Shown piece by piece: positions 25,284-33,774 of a stretch of DNA of 51,673 bases. Position 1 is the first letter of the stretch. Each line of letters starts with the position of its first letter. This stretch comes from Mycobacterium sp. WUMAC-067 (lineage in GTDB: Bacteria; Actinomycetota; Actinomycetes; Mycobacteriales; Mycobacteriaceae): assembly GCF_020217485.1 (NCBI RefSeq), contig NZ_JAEKMI010000034.1, forward strand, positions 1 to 51,673, read 5' to 3'. The notes beneath the pieces are model-generated. The model saw nothing but the letters and a program-made list of their open reading frames with translations. It did not search any database and was not told where the DNA came from. The translations under genes and the position numbers were made by a program.

Positions 25284-25798
25284 GAAAACCGTTGCCCTTC
25301 AACGACCCTCGGCACCTCGAGGCGCACCAGTTCCTGGTGGACGAGGCGTACCTGCTCGACGCCCAGCGGTATGAGGCGTGGCTGGACACGCTGACCGACG
25401 ACGTCCGCTACACCATGCCGGTGCGGGTCACGACCGCGCGCGGCGCCGGGTTCGACACCAGCCCCGGCATGGCGCACTTCGACGAGGACAAGTACTCGCT
25501 GAGCCAGCGGGTCGCGCGGATGGGCACCGAGCACGTGTGGGCCGAGGACCCGCCGTCACGGCTGCGGCACTTCATCACCAACGTGCGCACTTTCGCGTGC
25601 GACGACCCCGACGACCTCGTCGTCGAATCGGCCGAGTTGTTGTTTCGCAGCCGCGGCGACGTCAACGACGGCGCCCTGCTGTCCTGCGGGCGCGAGGACG
25701 TGCTGCGCCGGTGTGGCGATCGCTGGAAGCTGGCGCGCCGCACCATCCTCGCCGACGAGTCGGTACTACGGATGCAGAACCTGGCGGTGTTCCTATGA
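25280..25798 (+). CDS. Ring-hydroxylating dioxygenase, beta (small) subunit
   Basis: A 172-residue beta subunit with the cystatin-like (NTF2/SnoaL) fold of this family: EAHQFLVDEAYLLDAQRYEAWLDTLTDD at the N terminus, then PVRVTTARG, PSRLRHFITNVR and the C-terminal WKLARRTILADESVLRMQNLAVFL. It is structural in the alpha3beta3 oxygenase. ATG at 25280 overlaps the alpha stop (ATGA). Confidence 0.92.
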   Translation: MRKPLPFNDPRHLEAHQFLVDEAYLLDAQRYEAWLDTLTDDVRYTMPVRVTTARGAGFDTSPGMAHFDEDKYSLSQRVARMGTEHVWAEDPPSRLRHFITNVRTFACDDPDDLVVESAELLFRSRGDVNDGALLSCGREDVLRRCGDRWKLARRTILADESVLRMQNLAVFL

Positions 25799-26040
25799 GC
25801 GACGAACCCATCACGATCGCCAACGAGTTCACCGAGGTCGTGGTGCGCCGGGTCGACACCCGCAACGGGTCACGCCTGCAGATCAGCGCCCCCAGATCCG
25901 GGCAGTCGATCACCCTCGACGCGCTCGAGGTGGAGGCCTTGACCTGGCAGAATCCCCGTACGCTGGCTGCCATGGTCGGCAATTCCTACGCGCCGTTGCT
26001 ACCCGACGACCCCGAGGAGCGCGATGACGGGCTGGCTTGA
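25795..26040 (+). CDS. Small conserved-looking protein in the dioxygenase operon (81 aa)
   Basis: An 81-residue protein between the beta subunit and the dehydrogenase, ATGA-coupled to the former and overlapping the latter by 17 bases. It is mostly beta-strand-like (NEFTEVVVRRVDTRNGSRLQI) and has no cysteines, so it is not a ferredoxin. I believe similar short proteins accompany such dioxygenases in other actinobacteria and are sometimes labelled dihydrodiol dehydrogenase, a label not supported by size. Role unknown; an accessory or substrate-binding subunit is possible. Confidence 0.75.
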   Translation: MSDEPITIANEFTEVVVRRVDTRNGSRLQISAPRSGQSITLDALEVEALTWQNPRTLAAMVGNSYAPLLPDDPEERDDGLA

Positions 26041-26827
26041 GGGCAAGCGCGCCCTGGTCGTCGGCGCCGGTTCGGGGATCGGCCGCGCCGTGGTGGACGC
26101 GTTCCGCGACGAGGGCGCGAAAGTCGCCGCGCTGGAACGTGATCGGGAAAAGTGCGCGGCGCTGCGCGCGCAGCTGCCCGACGTGCCGGTGGTCGAGGGC
26201 GACGCCACCACGTACGAGGCCAACGAACGGGCTGTCACCGCCGCGGTGGATGCCTTCGGCGGCCTGGACACGCTGGTCAACTGCGTCGGAATCTTCGACT
26301 TCTACAAGGGCATCGGCGACATCGAGCCCGACGACCTGCCCGGCGCGTTCGACGAAATGTTTCGCACCAACGTGCTGAGCCATGCGCAGTCGGTCAAGGC
26401 GGCGATCCCGGCGCTGCAACGGGCCGGCGGTTCGGGCGGGTCCTCGATCGTGCTGACCGAGTCCGCCTCGTCGTTCTATCCGGGGCGCGGCGGCGCGCTC
26501 TACGTCTCCTCGAAATTCGCGGTGCGCGGGTTGGTCTCGGCGCTGGCCCACGAGCTGGCGCCGCGGATCCGGGTCAACGGGGTGGCGCCCGGCGGCACAC
26601 TGAACACCGACCTGCGCGGCCTCGCCAGCCTGGGGCTGGGCGACACCCGCCTGGACGACAGCCCCGGCCGGGCCCGCGAGGTGGCGGCGCGCACTCCCCT
26701 GCACGTCGCGCTCACCGGCGAAGACCACGCGTCCAGCTTTGTGTTCCTGGCGTCCGACCGTTCCCGCGGGATCACCGGCGAAACCGTGCGCCCCGACGGC
26801 GGATTCGGGCTGGGCGCGCCGCGATGA
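26024..26827 (+). CDS. cis-Dihydrodiol dehydrogenase (SDR family)
   Basis: A 267-residue short-chain dehydrogenase. The NAD-binding GAGSGIGRAV, the NCVG strand motif, the catalytic Ser in TESASSFY and the Tyr-x3-Lys (YVSSK) are all present, and the C-terminal FLASDRSRGITGETVRPDGG is typical. By position it should rearomatise the cis-dihydrodiol made by the dioxygenase. It overlaps the gene before by 17 bases and the gene after by 4. Confidence 0.9.
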   Translation: MTGWLEGKRALVVGAGSGIGRAVVDAFRDEGAKVAALERDREKCAALRAQLPDVPVVEGDATTYEANERAVTAAVDAFGGLDTLVNCVGIFDFYKGIGDIEPDDLPGAFDEMFRTNVLSHAQSVKAAIPALQRAGGSGGSSIVLTESASSFYPGRGGALYVSSKFAVRGLVSALAHELAPRIRVNGVAPGGTLNTDLRGLASLGLGDTRLDDSPGRAREVAARTPLHVALTGEDHASSFVFLASDRSRGITGETVRPDGGFGLGAPR

Positions 26828-27546
26828 CGGACCTGGACCAGCAGCGCGCCGCGATAGCGCAGGCCTGCCGCGTCGCGGCCGCCCGCGGCCTGGTCGACGG
26901 CATCCTCGGCCACCTGAGCCTGCGGGTCGACGACGACCGCCTGCTGGTGCGCTGCCGCAGCGACACCGACACCGGCGTGGCGTTCACCCGGCCCGGCGAC
27001 ATCCGGCTCGTCCGATTCGACGGGACCGCTGGCGCCCCAGGCGAACTCGACGGGTACCGGGTGCCCAACGAACTGCCCATCCACGTCGAAACGATGCTGG
27101 CCCATCCGGAGCACGCGGCCGTCGCGCACCTGCACCCGCCGGCGGTGGTCGCCGCCGACCTGGCTGGTATCACGATCCGGCCGATCTACGGCGCCTTCGA
27201 CATTCCCGGCGCCTGGCTGGCGCGCGGGGGTGTCCCCGTCTACGAACGCGCCGTGCTGATCCGGGATTCGCGCCTGGGCAAGGAAATGGTGGCGGCCATG
27301 CGCGGTGCGCCCGTGGTGATCTGCCGCGGGCACGGCATCACCAGCGCCGCCGCCACGGTGCCGCAGGCGGTGCTGCAGGCGATCAGCGTCGACGCGCTGG
27401 CCCGGATGTCGTTGCGGGTGCGCGCGGCCGGCGGCACGCTGCGCGACATCGACGACGCGGACTGGGACGACCTGCCGGATCTGGGGCCCGCGTTCACCGC
27501 CGAGGCGGCCTGGCGCCACGAAGTGGCGCGGCTCGCGGATCACTAG
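26824..27546 (+). CDS. Class II aldolase/adducin-family protein, probable decarboxylase
   Basis: A 240-residue protein with the class II aldolase/adducin fold: ARGLVDGILGHLSLRVDD at the N terminus, metal-binding HLHPP with two His, and a third His in ICRGHGITSAAA. In aromatic pathways this family includes 3,4-dihydroxyphthalate 2-decarboxylase and HCOMODA decarboxylases. With an intradiol protocatechuate pathway nearby, a dihydroxyphthalate decarboxylase is my favoured reading; a simple sugar-phosphate aldolase is less likely in this operon. Ends in a CTAG shared with the convergent iclR stop. Confidence 0.85.
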   Translation: MTDLDQQRAAIAQACRVAAARGLVDGILGHLSLRVDDDRLLVRCRSDTDTGVAFTRPGDIRLVRFDGTAGAPGELDGYRVPNELPIHVETMLAHPEHAAVAHLHPPAVVAADLAGITIRPIYGAFDIPGAWLARGGVPVYERAVLIRDSRLGKEMVAAMRGAPVVICRGHGITSAAATVPQAVLQAISVDALARMSLRVRAAGGTLRDIDDADWDDLPDLGPAFTAEAAWRHEVARLADH

Positions 27547-28358
27547 CCGAGCTGCTCGCCAATCTCCTTGGCGGCGTTGACAAGTGCGGCGGCCACCGCG
27601 GGGTATCGGGAGGCGTCCAGCCGGTTTTGTGGTGCGGCGGCGTTGAGCGCGAGCCGCAGGCCGGGCGCCCGCGTCGGGATGGGCACGGCGACCGACGCGA
27701 CGCCCTCCTCGCTTTCTTCCCGGTTGGTGGCGTAGCCGCGTTCGCGGATACCGGACAGCTCGGCTTCCAGCTCGGCACGGCTGCCGATGGAATGGGGGGT
27801 GATGCGCTCGAGCCGCTCGCGCGGCAGCAGCGCACGCAATTCCGGTGCCGACAACTGCGCCAGCATCACCTTGCCCGTCGAGGTGCAGTGCGCGGGCATG
27901 GCGCGGCCCAGCCGCGACGCCACCCGCACCGCAGCCGGCCCCTCGACGGCGGCGACGAAGCGGACGCTGGCGCCGTCCAGCATTCCGACGTGCACCGTTT
28001 CGCGCAGCTGTTCGCTGAGGCCGCGCATGATGGGTGCGGCGGATCGCGCGATGTCGATGCGTCCGAAGATCGCGAACGCCACCCCGGTCAACGACGGCCC
28101 GGGCAGGTACGCCTTGGACACCGGGTCCTGCCGGACGAACCCGCGGTAGGCCAGCATCGCCAGCAGGCGGTGCGCCGTCGATGACGCCACGCCGAGATAG
28201 CGGGTGGCCTCGCTCAACCGGATCTGGGGTTGTTCGCCCAACAGCAAGAGCAGCTTGAGCGCGTTGTCGACCGACTCGATCGGATACTGCGGCGCAAGCG
28301 AATCGGCGGGCGCCGCCGCGGCGGCATCCCCCGCGGCGCGCTCACGCTTTTTCTGCAT
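27543..28358 (-). CDS. IclR-family transcriptional regulator
   Basis: A 271-residue regulator. The N-terminal winged helix is IRLSEATRYLGVASSTAHRLLAML; the C-terminal effector domain has the family marks HCTSTGKVMLAQL, ERGYATNREESEEGVASVAVP. Such proteins commonly control phthalate and protocatechuate genes. The start MQKKRER at 28358 is preferred over the longer frame. It converges with the dioxygenase operon and overlaps its last gene by three bases, so local control of that operon is likely. The gap upstream (28359-28525) has a GTGAG-n10-CTCAC dyad of uncertain meaning. Confidence 0.9.
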   Translation of the reverse strand: MQKKRERAAGDAAAAAPADSLAPQYPIESVDNALKLLLLLGEQPQIRLSEATRYLGVASSTAHRLLAMLAYRGFVRQDPVSKAYLPGPSLTGVAFAIFGRIDIARSAAPIMRGLSEQLRETVHVGMLDGASVRFVAAVEGPAAVRVASRLGRAMPAHCTSTGKVMLAQLSAPELRALLPRERLERITPHSIGSRAELEAELSGIRERGYATNREESEEGVASVAVPIPTRAPGLRLALNAAAPQNRLDASRYPAVAAALVNAAKEIGEQLG

Positions 28359-28525
28359 GGCATGACGGTACCCCCGGCGGGGTGAGGATTGCCGCACTCA
28401 CAGCGGTCGCAACACCAAGCCCGGAGTCACGGCTGCCCGTCGGGCACACAGAAAGTCGGCCAATTGCCCCCGCCCATCAGCCCAGGGTCACCGAATCCCC
28501 CGCCGCCTGTCGGGAGACCCATCAT

Positions 28526-29587
28526 TCAGCCCTGAGGGCGAGTTGCCCTGGTGTCCAACCAGATCCCGGCGGGAGCGCAGGGCAAGCCCACGTCATCCAG
28601 GGTCAGAATGCCGGCGGGCGCCGCCGCGACGTTGGGGGCCGCGTTGACCGCCGGCATCGCGGTCATGGTGTCCCATTCGTGGTTGCCCCAGTGCTCCGGT
28701 GGGACGAAGCGGATGCGGGTCCGCACCTCGGGCTCGCCGTCGATCACGACCTGGTAGTGGTCGTCGTCAAACTCCCAGTCTCCGTTGAGTTTTTTCGTCA
28801 GATACCAGGCGACGCGCGACTCGAAGACGGTCTTGCCCCTCACCTTGGCGTTCCAGCCACCACGGATTGCGGCGATGGTGTCCTTCTCCATGCAGAACCA
28901 GCCGAGATCGGTCTTCTCCGAGGCGGTCTGGTGTTCGATGACGAACTCCATGTCATCGACCTCGTATCCCAATGCGGCCGCCATGCGCTGAACGGAATCG
29001 GCGAAAGTGGTGAACCCGAACTTCGCCAGACCGACCACTTCGGGTGTCGCCTCGGGAAGCCCGAAACCCAACGCCTGCCACGTTTCCGCTGACTCGTAGA
29101 CCGAGACGTCCGCCGATTCGATGATCGATACCTTCTGGACGTCGCGGCAGACGGCGGTCATCGCCGTCACCATCGTGTTGATCCAGCCCGGATTGACACC
29201 GGTGATGTAGAGCGAACTGTCCCCGCGCTCGCATGCCGCGGCCAGCTTGTCCTTTGTTTCGCCCTGGATCCCGCCGACGTTGAGGAACAGGTTCGTGCTG
29301 ATGACGTCGAGCCCGCTTTCGAGCAGGCGGACGGCGTGGTCGAGGTCGGCCATGAACGGTGTGTAGAGGACGGTGTCGGCGCCCAAGGCGATCAGGGCGT
29401 CGATGTCGGTGGTGGCAAGGACGCCGCTCTCGGGTCTGCCGCATAACGATCCGGCGTCCATGCCCGCCTTGTCCTCCGAATACGCGTACACCCCAACCAG
29501 TTCGAGTCGAGGGTCGTCGAGAATCCCTCGCATGCTGAGCTTTCCGACCTTGCCGGTGGTCCACTGGATGACGCGCAGCTTGTTCAT
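28526..29587 (-). CDS. DapB_N-type oxidoreductase (dihydrodipicolinate reductase-like)
   Basis: A 353-residue protein with an N-terminal Rossmann fold (VIQWTTGKVGKLSMRGI, GVYAYSEDKAGMDAG) of the mycobacterial dihydrodipicolinate reductase-like group; it is not the lysine-pathway DapB, which is shorter. Homologues elsewhere include 2,4-diaminopentanoate dehydrogenase. The C-terminal domain (ESRVAWYLTK, HYQVVIDGEPEVRT) may bind the substrate. ATG at 29587 is chosen over a longer basic extension. Substrate unknown; paired operator-like sites lie upstream. Confidence 0.82.
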   Translation of the reverse strand: MNKLRVIQWTTGKVGKLSMRGILDDPRLELVGVYAYSEDKAGMDAGSLCGRPESGVLATTDIDALIALGADTVLYTPFMADLDHAVRLLESGLDVISTNLFLNVGGIQGETKDKLAAACERGDSSLYITGVNPGWINTMVTAMTAVCRDVQKVSIIESADVSVYESAETWQALGFGLPEATPEVVGLAKFGFTTFADSVQRMAAALGYEVDDMEFVIEHQTASEKTDLGWFCMEKDTIAAIRGGWNAKVRGKTVFESRVAWYLTKKLNGDWEFDDDHYQVVIDGEPEVRTRIRFVPPEHWGNHEWDTMTAMPAVNAAPNVAAAPAGILTLDDVGLPCAPAGIWLDTRATRPQG

Positions 29588-29693
29588 GGGTTCCTTCGGA
29601 TAGCACGGACGCCCGTCGCCTGATCGGGCCTCCAAGTAGGGGTGTCCTCTCGACAACGGAGCGGGCGCGTCGTCGGGGGCGACGATCGCCCGA

Positions 29694-29727
29694 GAATGCA
29701 TTCGCGCAGAGCGAGAATGTCATTCTC
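29694..29727. promoter_or_regulatory. Two GAATG/CATTC palindromes upstream of the DapB-like gene
   Basis: GAATGCATTC (29694-29703) and GAGAATGTCATTCTC (29713-29727) share the half-site GAGAATG and are two turns of helix apart centre to centre (about 21 bases). They lie in the 313-base divergent gap between the DapB-like gene and dedA, 107-140 bases before the former. I see nothing else definite in this gap. Confidence 0.5.
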
Positions 29728-29900
29728 ATTCGGGAGAGTAGGGCATCCACGGCTGGATTTCAAGGTTCGGCGCCATTGCTCTCGGCTTCGTGAGCGGCGC
29801 CGCTGACGCCGGCCCGCGATCGCAGGGTCTGCGCGCCCCAAGCGGATTGAAACGCACACCTTGTGGCGCGGATTGCGGGCCGGTCAGGCATCCTTGACGC

Positions 29901-30578
29901 ATGAATGTGGAGCCCCTGCTGCACTCGATTCCGCCGCTCGCGGTCTACCTGGTGGTCGGCGGTGTGGTCGGGATCGAGAGCCTGGGCATTCCGCTGCCGG
30001 GCGAGATCATCTTGGTGACCGCGGCGCTGATGTCGTCGCATCATGAGCTGGCCGTCAATCCGATCGGGGTCGGCGTCGCCGCGGTGATCGGCGCGGTGGT
30101 CGGAGATTCGATCGGGTACGCGATCGGGCGCCGGTTCGGCATGCCACTGTTCGACCGGCTCGGCCGGCGGTTCCCGAAACATTTCGGCCCCGGACACGTC
30201 GCGTTTGCCGAGAGGCTGTTCAACCGGTGGGGCGTCCGGGCGGTCTTCTTGGGCCGGTTCATCGCGCTGTTGCGGATCTTGGCCGGGCCGCTGGCGGGCG
30301 CCCTGAAAATGCACTACCCGCGGTTCCTGGCGGCCAACGTCTCGGGCGCGATCTGCTGGGCGGGCGGCACGACCGCACTGGTGTACTTCGCCGGGATCGC
30401 GGCCGAACGCTGGCTGGAGCGGTTCTCGTGGATCGGGCTGGTGGTCGCCGTGGTGGCCGGGCTCACCGCGGCAATCCTGTTGCGCGAGCGCACATCACGG
30501 GCGATCGCGGAACTGGAGGCCGAGCATCACCACAAGGCCGGCGCCACGGAAACCACCACAGCGCCCGGCACGGTCTGA
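29901..30578 (+). CDS. DedA-family membrane protein
   Basis: A 225-residue DedA/VTT-domain protein, likely involved in membrane lipid (undecaprenyl-phosphate or phospholipid) translocation or membrane homeostasis. Visible marks: ESLGIPLPGEIILVTAAL, GDSIGYAIGRRFG, and FLGRFIALLRILAGPLAGAL, with four to five hydrophobic segments. The C-terminal tail is charged and cytosolic. Matches Rv2637 by order. It ends back to back with the TetR gene. Confidence 0.92.
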   Translation: MNVEPLLHSIPPLAVYLVVGGVVGIESLGIPLPGEIILVTAALMSSHHELAVNPIGVGVAAVIGAVVGDSIGYAIGRRFGMPLFDRLGRRFPKHFGPGHVAFAERLFNRWGVRAVFLGRFIALLRILAGPLAGALKMHYPRFLAANVSGAICWAGGTTALVYFAGIAAERWLERFSWIGLVVAVVAGLTAAILLRERTSRAIAELEAEHHHKAGATETTTAPGTV

Positions 30579-31196
30579 CTAAACGGCCTCGCTGGTGTCC
30601 GCCACCAGAGGCGGCCGGTGTTCGTCGATCAGGGCGCGGGCCATCCTGCGGGCGCGTTTCGCCGCGTCGAGGTCCCCGACGGCGGCGAGGATGATGGCGC
30701 CCTTCATCAGGATGTGCCACGACGAGGCGAAGTCCTCGATGTCGGTCAACCCCGCCGCGATCGCGCGGCGGCGCACGATGTCGCGGACGTGGTCGATGTG
30801 GGTGATACAGGCCCGTCCGGCGGGATGGTCCGGTCCGACTTCGAGCAGCACGTTGATGAACGAGCAGCCTTCGTATCCGTCGCGGAGCTGGAACCAGTCG
30901 TGCATGACGTCGAAGATCGCCAGCAACTGTTCCTCGGGGGTGGTGCCCCGCTGCCGCGACTGCTCCTCGATCAAACCGTGCGTCCAGAGCTCCTCGCGGC
31001 GCTCCAGCACGGCCAACGCCAGGTCGGTCTTGGTGGCGAAATGGCGGTACAACGTCGCCTTGGCGACGCCGGCCCGCGCGATCACCTCGTCGGTGCCCAC
31101 AGCACGGATGCCGCGGCGGCTGAACAGCTCATACGCCGCGGTCAGCACGCGTTCACGCGCCGACGGCGCGGGCGTCCCGACATCGGAAGTGGTCAT
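30579..31196 (-). CDS. TetR-family regulator
   Basis: A 205-residue TetR protein. The DNA-binding domain is RERVLTAAYELFSRRGIRAVGTDEVIARAGVAKATLYRHFATKTDLA in the first 60 residues (family-typical helix-turn-helix ending in LYRHF). The ligand domain is variable. A strong inverted repeat 35 bases upstream of its start suggests autoregulation. It converges with dedA, whose stop is adjacent. Confidence 0.92.
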   Translation of the reverse strand: MTTSDVGTPAPSARERVLTAAYELFSRRGIRAVGTDEVIARAGVAKATLYRHFATKTDLALAVLERREELWTHGLIEEQSRQRGTTPEEQLLAIFDVMHDWFQLRDGYEGCSFINVLLEVGPDHPAGRACITHIDHVRDIVRRRAIAAGLTDIEDFASSWHILMKGAIILAAVGDLDAAKRARRMARALIDEHRPPLVADTSEAV

Positions 31197-31230
31197 ACGG
31201 GCCTTACCGTACTCTTAGCCCCGGACCCGT

Positions 31231-31248
31231 AGACAGACCTCCCTGTCT
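31231..31248. promoter_or_regulatory. Probable TetR operator
   Basis: AGACAG-ACCTCC-CTGTCT, perfect 6-base arms, located 35 bases before the tetR start in the divergent gap with the STAS gene. The arrangement and sequence resemble TetR-family operators, so autoregulation and possibly control of the STAS gene are inferred. Confidence 0.5.
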
Positions 31249-31349
31249 CGTTATACAAATGAGATTCGCATCCGCGAACAGTCGGTCTTCAGACAATAGG
31301 ACGGGCATCCTCGCGGCGTCTCGGACGCCGGTCGATTAGGGGGTCCACC

Positions 31350-31787
31350 ATGAACTCAGCTATTGCGGAACAATTGCCCACCACTCACCTCATGCTGAGC
31401 ACCAAGCTGGTCTATGAGCTGGGCGATCCCCACAGCACGCTGCGCGCAACCGCCGATCGCAGCGGGCCTGCGGTGCTGATCTACGCGGGCGGTGAGATCG
31501 ACGCGTGCAACGAGCACACTTGGCGTCATCTGGTCGGCGAGGCGGCCGGCGTCGTCACCGCGCCGGGCCCGTTCGTCGTCGACGTCACCGGGCTCGAGTT
31601 CATGGGCTGCTGCGCGTTCTCGGTGCTCGCCGAAGAGGCGAAACGTTGCCAGCAGCGCGGCATCGACCTGCGGCTGGTGAGCTGCGAGCCGATCGTGGCT
31701 CGGATCATCGACGCGTGCGGGCTCAGCGGCGTGCTGCCCATCTACCCCACCGTCGACTCCGCGTTGTCCGCGGCCGCACGCTGGTAA
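31350..31787 (+). CDS. STAS-domain anti-anti-sigma factor-like protein
   Basis: A 145-residue STAS protein, fitting Rv2638. The N-terminal 30 residues precede the domain; the core has GGEIDACNEHTWRHLV, PFVVDVTGLEFMGCCAFSVL (the segment that normally carries the phosphorylatable Ser) and RRLDLRLV-like strands. At the expected Ser/Thr site the sequence is Gly-Cys-Cys-Ala-Phe-Ser, so phospho-regulation may be altered. It probably regulates a sigma factor by partner switching; the partner is not in the window. Confidence 0.86.
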   Translation: MNSAIAEQLPTTHLMLSTKLVYELGDPHSTLRATADRSGPAVLIYAGGEIDACNEHTWRHLVGEAAGVVTAPGPFVVDVTGLEFMGCCAFSVLAEEAKRCQQRGIDLRLVSCEPIVARIIDACGLSGVLPIYPTVDSALSAAARW

Positions 31788-31819
31788 CCACACGGCGCTG
31801 CTCGGCCGTAATCGGCTGA

Positions 31820-32905
31820 ATGAGCGGCCATCCCACCGTCGGTGCCGAGGAAGAATTCCTCCTTGTCGACCCGCGAACCGGTGAGCCGTCCCCGCGCAAC
31901 GCCGCCGTGGCGGCGGAGGCTGAGCGGCGCGGCGTCACGCTGCAGCTGGAACTGAGCAGCTGCCAGGTGGAAACCACCTCCGACGTGGCGGCGACCGCTG
32001 CCGAACTCGGTGAGCAGCTGCGCCGACTGCGGCGCACCGCGGCGCAGGCCGCGCAGGCCGTCGGCCTTCAACTGCTCGCCTGCGGGCTTCCGCCGGCCAC
32101 CCCGCACGAGTTTCCGGTCACCGACACCCCGCGCTACCGCCGCATCGGCGACGAGTTCGGGATGGTCGCCCACGAGCAGGGCATCTGCGGATGCCACGTG
32201 CACGTGCAGGTGCCCGACCGTGCCGCGGCCATCCATGTCAGCAATTGGTTGCGGCCGTGGCTTCCGTCATTGCTTGCGCTGTCGGCCAATTCGCGCGTGT
32301 ACCGCAGCGCCGACAGCGGTTACGCGAGCTGGCGCAGCGTGCTGTGGCGGCGCTGGCCCGCCGCCGGAGCGCCGCCGTTTTTCACCTCGCCCGACGAATA
32401 CGACGACGCGGTGCGCATGCTGGTCGACACCGGGGTGATCCTCGACAAGGACATGATCTATTGGGACGTGCGCCCTTCGGCGGAGTTCCCGACGGTGGAG
32501 GTGCGCGTGGCCGACGTGCCCGCCACGGTCGATGAGACCGTGCTACTTGCAACCCTGATCAGGGCCGCCGTGATGACGGCGCTCGACTCGCCCGACGACG
32601 CCCGGCGGCTGCCGCCCGGCGCGCTGCGTGCGGCGTATTGGAAGGCCGCCCACGACGGATTGTCCGGGCACGCACTCGATCTGATCCACGGCCGCGGGGC
32701 GGTGCCGGCGCGTGAGCAGCTGGGAGTGCTGGTGCAACGGGTGCGCCCGGCGCTCGAGTCGCTGGGCGAATACGAGCACGTCGTCCACGAACTCGACCGC
32801 GTCGCGACACGGGGCAACGGGGCGATGCGGCAACTGCGGGCATGGCGCCGACGCGGCGAGGTGAGCGACGTCATCGCCGAGGCGGCCGCGGCCACGCTGA
32901 GTTGA
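31820..32905 (+). CDS. YbdK-family carboxylate-amine ligase (glutamate-cysteine ligase-like)
   Basis: A 361-residue ATP-grasp-like GCS2 family ligase. Marks: VGAEEEFLLVDPRTGEP at the N terminus, LELSSCQVETTS, CGCHVHVQVPD and TVEVRVADVPATVDE. E. coli YbdK has weak gamma-glutamylcysteine ligase activity; mycobacteria make mycothiol, so the real product is unclear. Related in type to Rv0433. It starts 33 bases after the STAS gene and could share its transcript. Confidence 0.9.
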   Translation: MSGHPTVGAEEEFLLVDPRTGEPSPRNAAVAAEAERRGVTLQLELSSCQVETTSDVAATAAELGEQLRRLRRTAAQAAQAVGLQLLACGLPPATPHEFPVTDTPRYRRIGDEFGMVAHEQGICGCHVHVQVPDRAAAIHVSNWLRPWLPSLLALSANSRVYRSADSGYASWRSVLWRRWPAAGAPPFFTSPDEYDDAVRMLVDTGVILDKDMIYWDVRPSAEFPTVEVRVADVPATVDETVLLATLIRAAVMTALDSPDDARRLPPGALRAAYWKAAHDGLSGHALDLIHGRGAVPAREQLGVLVQRVRPALESLGEYEHVVHELDRVATRGNGAMRQLRAWRRRGEVSDVIAEAAAATLS

Positions 32906-32931
32906 ATAACGTTGCCGCACAACCGCTCTCG

Positions 32932-33717
32932 TCAAGCCACCGCCAGCAGGCGATACAACCCGATCAGGCCCACGACCACGATGATGGCGCGCAGCGCGTT
33001 GCCCGAGAGCCGGCGCCCGTAGCGCGCCCCGAGCAGGCCACCGACCAGCGAGCCCGCCGCGATCAGCCCGGCGGCCGGCCAGCTGATCCGGTCGAATGCC
33101 ACCGTCGTATAGGCAACCGCCGCAACCACATTCACCACCAGGGCCAGGAGGTTTTTGGCGGCGTTCATCCGCTGCACCGATTCCGGCAGCAACGCCCCCA
33201 TCAGCCCGACCAGCAAAATGCCCTGGGCGGCGGTGAAATAGCCGCCGTAGACGCCGACGGCGAAGGTGCCCAACACGAGCGTCGCCATCCGCCCCGGCGG
33301 GACATGGTCGGGTGAACGCCCCGCCTCCGCGGCGCGCCGGGCGGTCCACGCCTGGATCCGCGGCCCGATCACCACCAGCGCCAGCGCCAGCACCAGCAGC
33401 ACCGGGACGATCTCGGCGAACACCTTCTCGGGCAGATGCAACAGCAGATAGGCGCCCAGCGTCGCGCCGGCCAGCGAGGCCGGGAGCTGCCAGCGCAACC
33501 GATCCGCTTGCCCGCGCAACTCGGCGCGATAGCCCCAGGTGGCCGATACGCTGCCGGCGACCAGGCCCGTCGCGTTCGACATGGTGGCCGTCACCGGCGG
33601 GAAGCCGAGCGCGACCAGCGTGGGGAAAGTGATCAGGGTGCCGGAGCCGACCAGCGCGTTGATCGCCCCGGCCGCCAGCCCGGCCAGGCATATGAGGATC
33701 ATCTGAAATGGCGACAC
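32932..33717 (-). CDS. TauE/SafE-family membrane permease
   Basis: A 261-residue integral membrane protein with about eight hydrophobic segments. The repeated family motif is seen at GAINALVGSGTLITFPTLVALGFPPVTA and again at FAVGVYGGYFTAAQG, LVNVVAAVAYTTVAF. The family exports sulfonates, sulfite or related anions. The start is GTG 33717 or the ATG five codons later. It converges with the ligase gene. Confidence 0.9.
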   Translation of the reverse strand: MSPFQMILICLAGLAAGAINALVGSGTLITFPTLVALGFPPVTATMSNATGLVAGSVSATWGYRAELRGQADRLRWQLPASLAGATLGAYLLLHLPEKVFAEIVPVLLVLALALVVIGPRIQAWTARRAAEAGRSPDHVPPGRMATLVLGTFAVGVYGGYFTAAQGILLVGLMGALLPESVQRMNAAKNLLALVVNVVAAVAYTTVAFDRISWPAAGLIAAGSLVGGLLGARYGRRLSGNALRAIIVVVGLIGLYRLLAVA

Positions 33718-33774
33718 CGAAGAAAAACCTTAGCGTGCCGCCGATTTCGTCCCGACGGCGACCACTCGACCCGG

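Noticed and set aside
28526..29587. Lysine-pathway dapB
   Set aside because: About 100 residues too long and lacking the diaminopimelate-pathway signature; it belongs to a DapB_N-like group.
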